NCBI GenBank assembly: GCA_026770615.1
Contig: MU631683.1
Location: 146,092-157,072, forward strand
Direction of reading: 5' to 3'
DNA: 10,981 nucleotides
DNA from: Pavlovales sp. CCMP2436
Taxonomy: Eukaryota; Haptophyta; Pavlovophyceae; Pavlovales
Shown: in pieces, positions 1 to 6,263 of the stretch
Layout of the letters: each line of letters opens with the position of its first letter
Numbering within the stretch: the stretch's first letter is position 1
Made by a program: the position numbers and the translations under genes
Notes under the pieces: generated by a model
Database searches by the model: none
What the model was told of the DNA's origin: nothing
Seen by the model: the letters and a program-made list of their open reading frames with translations, nothing else

Positions 1-65
1 CACATACAAACAGTGAGCTATTACCCGGGCACTATCTACATTTTTGTTCGCTTTTGCTTTTTAAT

Positions 66-93
66 GTCACCTGACTAGCGTCACCTGACTAGC
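66..93. repeat. 14-bp perfect tandem duplication in an intron
   Basis: The unit GTCACCTGACTAGC occurs twice head to tail (66-79 and 80-93). It lies in the partial intron that fills positions 1-133 and ends at the acceptor AG at 132-133, just after a TAACTAAT sequence that could serve as a branch site. No function is implied. Confidence 0.9.
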
Positions 94-133
94 AACCTAT
101 CTACCCTACCTTCGTCCTATAACTAATATTTAG

Positions 134-1812
134 GTGAACTCATTGGAGACTGAGCTCAAGGGCAGCCAGGGCACTTCGAAGCAGCTCGAGAAACAGCTGC
201 AGCACGCCATCGAGTCAGGTACTGAAAGAATAAATAAAACAATAGGAAGATATGGTAGCAAATAGTGGGTGGCGGACAGCGCTTATTTGCAAGTGATCAA
301 ATGAATTGCAGATTCCGCGCCGGTTTTGGACTTCGACGGACTCGCGCAGAAAGAGGCGGAGGCGGCCTACCGCATCGAGGTGAGTTTTTTAAAAAAGTTA
401 TCTTCATAAATTGCAGATATTGTCTTCATCTTTCCTCCGTTTGTCTATTACCCCAATTTCTCTGTTCTGTTCCTTCATTCAGTTTTTTCTCTTCTTTCTT
501 TACTGTTTCCTGTCTTCTGTTTTGTGTTTTCTGTTTCCCGTTTTTATTTCGTCAGTTTTTCAGTTTTTCTTCAGTTTTTCGATGGCCTACTGATAAATGC
601 CAATATTCCGATAAATATGATTGCTATTTTGTATTTAATACAGGCCCAGCTCTCTGATCTTTGTGAGCGCATCGCCGCAATTTCAGACGGCCTGCTGACA
701 AAGGCAGCCTCAGAGGCGCCCCGCCCGCCGCCAATCTCAGTAGCCACCCTGGAGGAGGTAATTCACACACACACACACACAATCCCCCCCCCCTTCCCCT
801 ACCCCTCCACCCACGCCCACCCGCCGCCGATTTTAGTATTAGTAGCCACTCTGGAGGCGGTACGCTATTACCCCCCCTCCCCCCCTAACTGAACGATATA
901 TACCGCTCGAATTTTGTTCAATGTTTCTTTTGTTATTTTTTAGTATCAATATCGCTGATATTATGATGACGTGTTCTAGTCCCCCCCCCCCTGCGCAGCA
1001 CCTGATGTTGCACGAGGACGTCTCGGCGAAGCTTCACGCAGAATGGCGGCAGAAATACATCTCTTCCAAGGTATTTGTCCTAACTTCAACTATGCTGCAA
1101 GGACTAATGTCTGCCCTCGACCAAGGCTGTGAGTGAACACCATCTGTTGAAACATGCTGAGCCGCTAAAAAATAAAAAAAAACGTAACTCAGGTTAAGAC
1201 GCAGGAGCTGTTGCACCAGTGGGTGCAGCCAAAGGTCGCTCGCGCATTTGAGACGATCGACGAGATTCACGAGCGCCTCGTTATCACCGCGCAGAACGCA
1301 GTCCAGGTCATTTACATTCCCCCCCTTTCTGTGTCTGGGTGTGAAAAAAATGAAAAAAAAGAAAAAAAAACAGTTGATGCTTGATTTGATTTGATATCTG
1401 GACTGTGCCCTTTCCCTCCCTCTCTCTCACCACTGCGCTCCCATATGTGACTCCCCATGACATGCAGCTGGGTGACGATGACGACGACGAGCACGAGCGC
1501 CGCGCCGAGAAGCACGGCGTCTCTCCGTTTGCCCGGCGTAAGGTGAATAAGGCCCGTGAGCGCGCGCAGATCCAGGAGTGGGCGCGCCGCCGCCAGCCCG
1601 CTCCCGGCCAGCTTGCGTACACGCAGCCAGTGGCGCTGCCCTCGCCGCTCGTGCGCACGATCGAGGGTGGCCTCGGCCAGACGCTGCCAGAGTCTTCCGC
1701 AGGCGCGGCGCGCAAGCCCGGCTCGGCGCCTGGGCAGGGCGCCAACCGGCCCAAGTCGAAAGGCGCGGAGGGCACCATGGTCTATAAAATCGGGCAGCGC
1801 GCAGCAGTCTGA
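134..1812 (+). CDS. Six 3' exons of a gene for an unrecognised coiled-coil/acidic-basic protein (5' partial)
   Basis: Exons are 134-218, 312-379, 644-757, 999-1070, 1193-1306 and 1468-1812, ending at TGA 1810-1812. All five introns are GT-AG (93, 264, 241, 122 and 161 bp); the first is phase 1, the others phase 0, and the joined frame is open for 265 residues. The start codon lies upstream of the window. Residues 1-28 (SLETELKG, KQLEKQLQ) look like a coiled coil. A helical segment with a Pro-rich APRPPP stretch follows (about 76-81), then charged helices (to about 151), an acidic GDDDDDEHE patch (about 153-161), a basic helix (RRKVNKARERAQIQEW, about 174-189) and a Pro/Gly/Ala-rich tail ending in MVYKIGQRAAV. 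Third codon positions are strongly G/C, especially in the last exon. I do not recognise the family; a structural or scaffold protein is only a guess. The exon structure is well supported, the function unknown. Confidence 0.85.
722..862 (+). repeat. Duplicated exon 3 end plus 5' splice site within intron 3
   Basis: Positions 722-760 (last codons of exon 3 plus donor GTA) align with 818-862. 33 of 39 aligned bases match, and the copy has one 6-bp insertion (TTAGTA) that is itself a small tandem duplication. Both copies end GGAGGxG followed by GTA. The donors at 758 and 860 lie 102 nt (34 codons) apart, and the DNA between them is open in the exon's frame. A (CA)9 run and C-rich tracts separate the copies. 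Confidence 0.85.
764..781. repeat. (CA)9 microsatellite in intron 3
   Basis: Nine CA dinucleotides begin six bases after the exon 3 donor. They are followed by long C-rich tracts (784-807, 871-886 and a C run at 981-991 just before the exon 4 acceptor). Confidence 0.95.
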
Positions 1813-2553
1813 TGGGCAGCTCCCAAACCCGGGGCTTGGTCGGGCAGGGCACATCAGCCTAAGCTGCCGCATACCTGCATTGTTCAGAGCCGTTGGGAAC
1901 GGCACCGGTTCCACGGGGTGTCGGGGAGCTCAGCAGTTGTCATCGATGCGGGCGGCTCGTCTTCTGATCCTGATCTTGATTGAGTCAAAGCGCTACGCCG
2001 ATCGCCATCCACTAGCTGTAACTGATGCCGAGTCCGTATCATAAAAAAAAATTATGTATTGGTGAAGTATGTTATTACTATTAGTACTTGGGCTGCGATC
2101 ATCACTATTCTCCGTCTCTGTCAGAATCTACGAGTCCTACGTCCGTGCTCCGCGCTAGCCACACGTACACGCAAGCTGGCCACCACTCCTTCGCTGTCGG
2201 CCATATCATCGGCGACACGTCGAAGGCGCCCGCTGTCTTTGAGGTGCCCGTACGGCTCCAACTTCGGATTCAGTCTGTTATTTTTTTTGTTTAAACCGCA
2301 AAACCATCGATCTGCGTCACTCCCGGCGCGCGCGACTGCCGTCGTCGACGGGCCTCAAAAAGCTGGCCACCGTCGCAAAGGAGCGTATGCTCTCCGCGCG
2401 CTTGAGCTATGTGGTCAAATAGTTTTCAGATTATCTTACAGTTTCACGTCGCAAACGAGCGCGGGCCTCGCTTGAATCGTACTCATGTTGTTTTAAAAAT
2501 GTGACAGTTTCACATTGGACGGTTGAACTGGAGCCCGGCGGGGGGAAAGCGCG
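1813..2553. other. Intergenic stretch with no secure gene
   Basis: This lies between the TGA of the upstream gene and the ATG at 2554. It starts GC-rich, has an A run after 2041, a T run at 2281-2288, and a coding-like part at about 2125-2422 that is listed separately. A minus-strand frame of 53 codons (about 2041-1880, starting from an ATG) is also open but not convincing. I found no tRNA, clear promoter or strong repeat here. Confidence 0.5.
2125..2422 (+). other. Possible exon or exon remnants of an unrecognised gene
   Basis: A good acceptor-like sequence (CTCCGTCTCTGTCAG, AG at 2123-2124) precedes an open frame reading TYTQAGHHSFAVGHIIGDTSKAPAVFEVPVRL. A second open segment in another frame ends LKKLATVAKERMLSARLSYVVK at TAG 2420-2422. 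Both have G/C-rich third codon positions, like the neighbouring genes. No intron of the size seen here joins the two frames: the only GT-AG option noted is about 33 bp. The minus strand opposite 2125-2275 also reads as plausible protein. It may be a decayed gene, a missed intron, or coding on the other strand. Confidence 0.25.
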
Positions 2554-3269
2554 ATGGGCTGCCTCATGAGCAGGCCGGAAGTGCAGCCCGATCAGGAGCA
2601 GTCAACTCTGGAGGCGCGAGATCGGGCCTTGATCGAGCGGCGCATCGAGCTGGAGGCCACCCTCGCTAAGGTGAAGGTGCACATTGGGCCACTTGAAGTT
2701 GGCACAGATGGAGTGGTGCTCAAGCCCCAGCTTATGTGGATGTCCAAGCAGGCGGAGTATCAGCGATGGCGGGCATTGGCGACGTTCGCGATGGTATTAC
2801 GGTTCAGGGGCTCGCACTGGCGTCCAAGCAGTATGCGAGCGAGGGCGGCTCGATTGGCGAGGTGCTGAGCAACGTGAAGGCCGTGGTCCCGGCCCCCGTG
2901 CTCGACGAGCTGATCCTCGCCCTGCCGCGGTTGATGGGCGACGTCATCGAACTGACGGGCATGGATGATGAGCACTGCGTTAAAGTGGAGGGTGTTGTGA
3001 GTATCTACGTCGGCGTTGGAGTTACGGCTGGCGTCTTCCTCGGCTGGGTGGACACAACTGGCTATCGCATGATCGGCGTGCAGGGGAGTGTCGCTGCTGT
3101 GTTCGCCCTCAGCGTCACCCTCGAGTGCGGCGTACACGAGGACGGACGATCTGTGCGCGTGGTGCTGTATGGCCCCAAAGTGGGTGTGGATCTCATGTTA
3201 CATCTTGACAGGCCGCTTCAACAGGCCACCTCAACAAGCGAAGGGCCGCCGGCCGCCGCCGAGGATTGA
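2554..3269 (+). CDS. Unrecognised protein with an N-acylation-type start; one apparent frameshift
   Basis: The ATG at 2554 starts MGCLMSRPEV. Gly2, Cys3 and Ser6 match the usual pattern for N-myristoylation with nearby palmitoylation, so membrane attachment is inferred. A charged helix follows (LEARDRALIERRIELEATLAK, about 21-39 in part), then VKVHIGPLEVGTDGVVLKPQ up to SKQAEYQ near 2763. Coding quality then moves to another frame (AMAGIGDVRDG onward), open to TGA 3267-3269. It includes a Gly/Val-rich segment (VSIYVGVGVTAGVFLGW, then TTGYRMIGV) that looks like beta strands and may be one compact domain. Without the shift, the first frame ends at 2868. One missing base near CAG-CG (2761-2765) would join both parts into about 240 residues. 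I tested nearby GT-AG pairs from the AAG|GTGAAG site at 2671 and none restores the frame. It could be a sequencing error, a pseudogene or true frameshifting. Family not recognised. Confidence 0.6.
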
Positions 3270-3287
3270 GGCGTCGCCGGCGGCGGC
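3252..3287. repeat. GC-rich hairpin around the stop codon
   Basis: A 9-bp perfect stem (GCCGCCGCC at 3252-3260 pairing with 3279-3287) encloses an 18-nt loop that contains the TGA at 3267-3269. It may simply reflect GCC/GGC codon repeats. Confidence 0.6.
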
Positions 3288-3682
3288 AGCGACCGATTAA
3301 GTACGGCACGGCAAAATTGGGCGGACCGGGGCTTTATCGTGCCATGCATGGCAACTATCCAGCCACGAAGCTACGATCGAATAATATTGGTAGTTATGTT
3401 CTGTTATGATGCCACCGTTCTACCGCCTGCACTTTGTTTCTGCGTCCAGGTGGCCCCGGGTGTCAGCGTCTGAGCGTCACTCCGTTGAGTTTCGGCGTCA
3501 CCTTGCGGTGATACCAAAACACCGACAGAGCTCCGAAAGAGGCTATTCTGTTTCGGGTTTGGTCGAAGATAATATTAGTAACAATAAATAAAGCCTAGGC
3601 AGGTTGAGATCGAGAGAGTATTATTACCTAATATCCAGATTAATAAAGTGAGCAGTTTTAAAGTCTGATTAGTAAATACCCG
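3270..3682. other. Probable 3' untranslated and intergenic DNA
   Basis: No convincing coding frame is present. Two overlapping AATAAA hexamers (3583-3588 and 3587-3592) are candidate polyadenylation signals for the gene ending at 3269, but they also fit the general AT-richness. The DNA becomes AT-rich after about 3540. Confidence 0.45.
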
Positions 3683-3805
3683 AACGCCAAGGCGAAAGCG
3701 GCACCGGCCTGTGCCACCGCCGAAGCAATCGAAGCCGGACTCCGGATTCCGAGTACCCATGCAGAACTTCTAAAATACACTGGGGGAAGACAGCCACTTA
3801 CTTCA
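3683..3805 (+). other. Possible internal exon upstream of the terminal exon
   Basis: A locally GC-richer island in AT-rich DNA, open in one plus frame (NAKAKAAPACATAEAIEAG then LRIP), stops at TAG 3809-3811. A donor-like GTACCC at 3753 would end this exon in the phase needed by the acceptor at 3927-3928, with an intron of about 176 bp. The donor is weak, so this is a suggestion only. The flank at 3805-3840 has an 8-bp inverted repeat (AGTCTAGA and TCTAGACT) with a third TCTAGA between. Confidence 0.22.
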
Positions 3806-3928
3806 GTCTAGAGGTCTAGAGTAAATTTGGATTCTAGACTCACTAAAGGGAAGGGGGGGAGGAGGAGGCACCTTGACATGTCACATACATGTCGCATTGA
3901 CATGTTGCATCAGAAGTAGTTATTCTAG

Positions 3929-4158
3929 AGGAAAAAGGCTCCCCCAAAAAACCCGCCGCAGGCGACATTTTTAACCTTCTAGCGACCAATGCGACGGCCC
4001 ACACCGCGCACTGGGATCTAGCAGCCCCCAGCGGCGCACCCGCTGCCATCGTGGCGTCAACTGCGAGCGCGGCTCCAGGCTTACGCTGCATCACATACGG
4101 GCCAGGTGCTCCGAAAGGGCGGCGAGCGAAGCTGGTGCTAGGTGACGATGATGATTAG
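3929..4158 (+). CDS. Probable terminal exon of an unrecognised gene (5' partial)
   Basis: An acceptor-like TTATTCTAG (AG at 3927-3928; alternative at 3912-3913 in the same phase) precedes an open frame with GC-rich third codon positions. It reads EKGSPKKPAAGDIFNLLATN, then an Ala/Ser/Pro-rich segment, then LRCITYGPGAPKGRRAKLVLGDDDD, and ends at TAG 4156-4158. There is no in-frame ATG upstream of a TGA near 3896, so it should be spliced to an earlier exon. The target-site duplication of the downstream transposon starts at the base after this stop codon, so the element sits in this gene's 3' untranslated region. Family not recognised. An overlapping frame starting at ATG 4148 is listed separately. 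Confidence 0.45.
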
Positions 4159-4166
4159 GGTGCGTG
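4159..4166 (+). repeat. Left target-site duplication of the hAT-type element
   Basis: GGTGCGTG here is repeated exactly at 5259-5266, directly abutting the two terminal inverted repeats. Eight base pairs is the length typical of hAT-superfamily insertion. Confidence 0.93.
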
Positions 4167-4178
4167 CAGGGTTCGTGA

Positions 4179-4271
4179 TTTCGCTGCGAAATTTCGCATG
4201 CGAAAAGAACAAAGCTTTTCGCAGCGAAATTTCGCTGCGAAATTCTAACTAGAAGCTTTTTCGCAGCGAAA
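4179..4271. repeat. Left subterminal palindrome array of the hAT-type element
   Basis: Five 13-14 bp palindromes of the form TTTCGC-N(1-2)-GCGAAA lie at 4179-4191, 4192-4205, 4217-4229, 4230-4242 and 4259-4271. Four have a single central base (A or T) and one has AT. Confidence 0.92.
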
Positions 4272-4566
4272 TTTTGTTAATTACGTGCCCTGTCATCGTC
4301 CAGTCATCGTCCGCGTCCGCGAGTGCGGCGAGGCGCGCGTGCTTGGAGACGAAGAGCTTGGCGGTGCCGGTACCCGCGACAGCGACTTCCATCATCTCCT
4401 CCTGCGGATGGTCCGAGCAGCAGCCGAACGCGATGTAGCACGAGAGCCTTGTGGAGTGCACGGAGAGAAGGTCTGCGCACCACAGGCAGATGCAGGGCTT
4501 GTCCTTGTGCGTACAGGGGATCGCGGGCAATAAGAAGGGCGAATTTTGAGCTCGAGGCTGAGCTTC
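4249..4566 (-). pseudogene. Captured coding fragment A inside the hAT-type element
   Basis: The minus strand is open from 4566 down to 4249 and uses G/C-rich third codon positions over about 4530-4290. It reads IPCTHKDKPCICLWCADLLS, STRLSCYIAFGCCSDHPQEE, then MMEVAVAGTGTAKLF and HARLAALADADDDWTMTG. Seven cysteines in the first half (several as CxC, CxxC or CC) could bind metal, but I recognise no family. There is no ATG before EEMMEV, so it is a fragment or an exon. Its last codons (about 4278-4249) run into the subterminal repeats and are not real coding. Origin by capture is inferred from its position inside the element and its codon use. Confidence 0.45.
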
Positions 4567-4682
4567 TTAGCAGATTACATACAAACAATGCTTAAATGTG
4601 CTTTAATTTCGTACAAACAAGACAAAAAACCGAGGCCCAGCTTCTCAACACTACGGCTTCTTATTGCCCGCGATCCCCTGTA
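4512..4682. repeat. 26-bp perfect internal inverted repeat
   Basis: Positions 4512-4537 and 4657-4682 are exact reverse complements, separated by 119 bp. The spacer also holds short direct repeats: CGAGGCTGAGCTTCT near 4552 against CGAGGCCCAGCTTCT near 4631, and TACAAACAA twice. The arms include the end of fragment B and the beginning of fragment A. Confidence 0.95.
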
Positions 4683-4927
4683 GGGCGGATGCGAGCTCCG
4701 AACTCATCAACCAGGTCGTAACGCATCATTCCACGAGCATCCTTGCGCGTCTGATCGTCGGTGTGGATGAAGGGGTTCACCCAGTCGTTCGGCTCCGTGT
4801 TGGCGCGCTCCCAGAGCCCGAGGTCTTTGACGATGACGCGAAGCACGAGCCGCAGGTCCTCCGGGCTAAAGAGATCATCGTCGTCGTCGATGACGACGGT
4901 GCGGACGTTCTCGTTCCAGGCTGGCAT
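4661..4927 (-). pseudogene. Captured coding fragment B inside the hAT-type element (88-codon frame)
   Basis: On the minus strand an ATG at 4927-4925 opens MPAWNENVRTVVIDDDDDLF, followed by SPEDLRLVLRVIVKDLGLWE, ANTEPNDWVNPFIHTDDQTR, KDARGMMRYDLVDEFGARIR and PTGDRGQ-stop. Third codon positions are almost all G or C, stronger than for any overlapping frame, which supports real coding ancestry. The last seven codons fall in the 26-bp inverted repeat, so the natural C-terminus may have been lost when that repeat formed. Acidic and helical in character; family unknown. It could be expressed as a small protein or be a passive passenger. It does not look like a hAT transposase. Confidence 0.5.
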
Positions 4928-4994
4928 TATGCACTGGCTTGGCTACGCTGACGGGCCGACAGTTCAAATTCCGCGCGAAAAGCCATGGCGCCAC

Positions 4995-5246
4995 TTCGCA
5001 GTAACGAAATTTCGCAGGTTCGTAACGAAATTTCGCTGTGAAATATTTAACTCACTTTCGCAGTGCGAAATTTTGCTGCGAAATTTCTAAGACTTTCGTA
5101 GCGAAATTCCGCAGCGAAATCTCTAAAACTTTCGCAGCGAAATTTTGCTGCGAAATTTCGCACTGCGAAATTTCGGTGCGGAATTGTTTTGGCTTTTCGG
5201 TTTCGCTGCGAATTTCGCACTGCGAAATTACTACAACGAAATTTCG
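4995..5246. repeat. Right subterminal palindrome array of the hAT-type element
   Basis: About ten or more perfect or degenerate copies of the TTTCGC-N-GCGAAA motif occur here, for example 5056-5070, 5094-5106, 5107-5119, 5130-5142, 5156-5170, 5200-5211 and about 5213-5227. Several central spacers are longer (AGT, ACT). The array is longer than the left one. Open frames on both strands here come from the repeat and are not genes. Confidence 0.92.
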
Positions 5247-5258
5247 TCACGAACCCTG

Positions 5259-5266
5259 GGTGCGTG
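5259..5266 (+). repeat. Right target-site duplication of the hAT-type element
   Basis: GGTGCGTG, identical to 4159-4166. Confidence 0.93.
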
Positions 5267-5453
5267 ATGTCGGCTCAGTGGCCGCTCCGGCCGCCTTCTT
5301 AGCCTGCCGCGGCACTCTTTGCGGAGCCTACAAGCGGGAAGCAGGGCTCGACATGCTCAGGCTTGCCTACAAGCCAGAAAAATCAGCGAATTTGAATTGC
5401 GACGTTACGCCTACTAGCTCTCCTATCGGTCCAACCCCTGACCCTTTTAAATA
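5267..5453 (+). other. Coding-like flank split from its start by the transposon
   Basis: Beyond the right target-site copy a plus frame stays open to TAG 5452-5454. It reads DVGSVAAPAAFLACRGTLCG, then AYKREAGLDMLRLAYKPEKS and ends TPTSSPIGPTPDPFK. In the inferred empty site this frame connects to ATG 4148 (MMIRVR...), giving roughly 68 codons that overlap the end of the upstream terminal exon in another frame. It may be 3' untranslated DNA that happens to be open, or part of a gene broken by the insertion. Not recognised. Confidence 0.25.
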
Positions 5454-5477
5454 GGATATTTATCCTTTGTGAAAGGA
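5453..5477. repeat. Two overlapping perfect hairpins (hairpin family member 1)
   Basis: AGGATA-TT-TATCCT (5453-5466) and TCCTTT-GTG-AAAGGA (5463-5477) share bases, so only one can form at a time. The 16-mer ATCCTTTGTGAAAGGA (5462-5477) recurs exactly at 6042-6057. Confidence 0.85.
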
Positions 5478-5609
5478 AGGGTTCGGCACGCTGTAGCTCA
5501 CGCACCGAGCGGCGGAGACCATGGGTCGCCGCTCATCGCCATGGACGGGACGGCATGGGGATAGCCAGGAATCAATCAGATTGACGATGCGGCCTCCCGT
5601 TGGTCTGTT

Positions 5610-5627
5610 GTGATTTCTTGAAATCAC
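5610..5627. repeat. 8-bp perfect hairpin
   Basis: GTGATTTC-TT-GAAATCAC, followed by an A run (5628-5636). Confidence 0.85.
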
Positions 5628-5826
5628 TAAAAAAAACCAATAAATTTCAGCATGGGGGCCAAGTTTCGGGCATGTGGGCGCACGTGCCAGCAGCTTGCAG
5701 GTGCGTCGACGTGGACCTGCTTTAAGCGGAGGGGGGGCTTGGCGTGATGTGTGGGGTAGCCTAGACTACTCTATATGTGTTTGGCTCACCCCTGGTGCAG
5801 CCCCGTGCCCACTTAGTTACCATCCT

Positions 5827-5879
5827 ATTGGCCATTCCTGGCCAATATCCTTTCAAAAAGGATATGTCAATTTAATTGA
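5827..5879. repeat. Three consecutive perfect hairpins
   Basis: ATTGGCC-N6-GGCCAAT (5827-5846), ATATCCTTT-CAA-AAAGGATAT (5845-5865) and TCAATT-T-AATTGA (5867-5879) follow one another almost without a gap. The middle one shares the ATCCTTT/AAAGGAT core with the hairpins at 5463-5477 and 6042-6058. Confidence 0.88.
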
Positions 5880-5930
5880 TTTCGTCATTTTAATAAGTAT
5901 GTTAAAGTAGTTAATACGGGCGCAGCGAAG

Positions 5931-5961
5931 GGTCGAGGCTTTCGCGAATGGTCGAGGCTTT
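5931..5961. repeat. Direct repeat of GGTCGAGGCTTT
   Basis: Two exact 12-bp copies (5931-5942 and 5950-5961) are separated by 7 bp. Confidence 0.9.
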
Positions 5962-6041
5962 TTATTTGCCCCTTGGGACCCTGTATTCCAAGGCCCAGCA
6001 CAGGAGCACGAAATAGAGACACATGGCGACCATGCTGCTGC

Positions 6042-6058
6042 ATCCTTTGTGAAAGGAT
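6042..6058. repeat. ATCCTTT-GTG-AAAGGAT hairpin (hairpin family member 3)
   Basis: A perfect 7-bp stem with loop GTG. It repeats the 16-mer at 5462-5477, 580 bp downstream and in the same orientation. Confidence 0.88.
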
Positions 6059-6109
6059 CGAATACCCTTCAGCTCAGGAGTGGGACCGCTATCCCTTTAT
6101 CAATGGTCT

Positions 6110-6189
6110 GAAATCTGCGACCAGCAGATTTCGTGAGACCCGCGCGCAGCGGCCCGCGCGCGGGCCCTGGGGGCTCGGGAAGCGCCCCC
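6110..6189. repeat. Hairpin group: 9-bp stem, 16-bp palindrome, G/C stem
   Basis: GAAATCTGC-GACCA-GCAGATTTC (6110-6132), the perfect palindrome GGCCCGCGCGCGGGCC (6151-6166), and GGGGGC-N9-GCCCCC (6169-6189) occur in sequence. Confidence 0.85.
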
Positions 6190-6235
6190 AAGCTGCTCGC
6201 ACGTGGCCCACAAGGTCCCCGTTGAAGGCCCACCC

Positions 6236-6263
6236 GACCTGATGGCTAACGGGCCATCAGGTC
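6236..6263. repeat. 11-bp perfect hairpin with 6-nt loop
   Basis: GACCTGATGGC (6236-6246), loop TAACGG, then GCCATCAGGTC (6253-6263). This is the strongest single stem-loop of the cluster and marks its right edge. Confidence 0.9.

Larger units (their letters stand above)
4167..5258. mobile_element. Complete non-autonomous hAT-type DNA transposon, 1092 bp
   Basis: The element starts CAGGGTTCGTGA (4167-4178) and ends TCACGAACCCTG (5247-5258), a perfect 12-bp inverted repeat. It is flanked by an exact 8-bp target-site duplication, GGTGCGTG. The 8-bp duplication and the CAG...CTG ends are hallmarks of the hAT superfamily. Both subterminal regions are packed with TTTCGC-N-GCGAAA palindromes, suited to being transposase-binding sites. 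No frame resembles a hAT transposase (no DDE core or hATC domain could be seen), so it would need enzyme from elsewhere. The GC-rich interior carries two minus-strand coding-like pieces and a 26-bp inverted repeat, which suggests a gene-capturing (Pack-type) element. The perfect ends and duplication suggest a recent insertion. Confidence 0.92.

Noticed and set aside
1312..1914. Long minus-strand open frame (200 codons)
   Set aside because: It is antisense to the GC-rich last exon and intron 5 of the well-supported plus-strand gene; its C-terminal part is translated intron tract.
2275..2307. Minus-strand gene model with a start at 2307 and a 22-bp intron
   Set aside because: It gives a neat frame (MVLR joined to LNPKLEPYG), but the other introns in this window are 93-264 bp, so a 22-bp intron is implausible here.
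1468..4910. Runs of aspartate in three places (GDDDDDEHE, LGDDDD-stop, IDDDDDLF)
   Set aside because: GAC/GAT repeats are simple and the flanking residues do not match, so common ancestry is not supported.
4179..5246. Regularly repeated short palindromes resembling a CRISPR-like array
   Set aside because: Spacers are not uniform, the repeats abut, and they sit at both ends of a transposon with clear ends and target duplication in eukaryotic DNA.
5038..5250. Open frames on both strands with repeated KFRCEIS / FAAKFR-like peptides
   Set aside because: They are translations of the transposon's subterminal palindromes, not genes.
5462..5560. Possible tRNA or other structured RNA gene near a GGTTCGG sequence
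   Set aside because: No cloverleaf could be built: acceptor, D-arm and anticodon stems are missing.
5973..6242. Plus-strand open frame of 89 codons across the hairpin cluster
   Set aside because: It has a TTG start, poor composition, and the stem-loop sequences dictate its codons.
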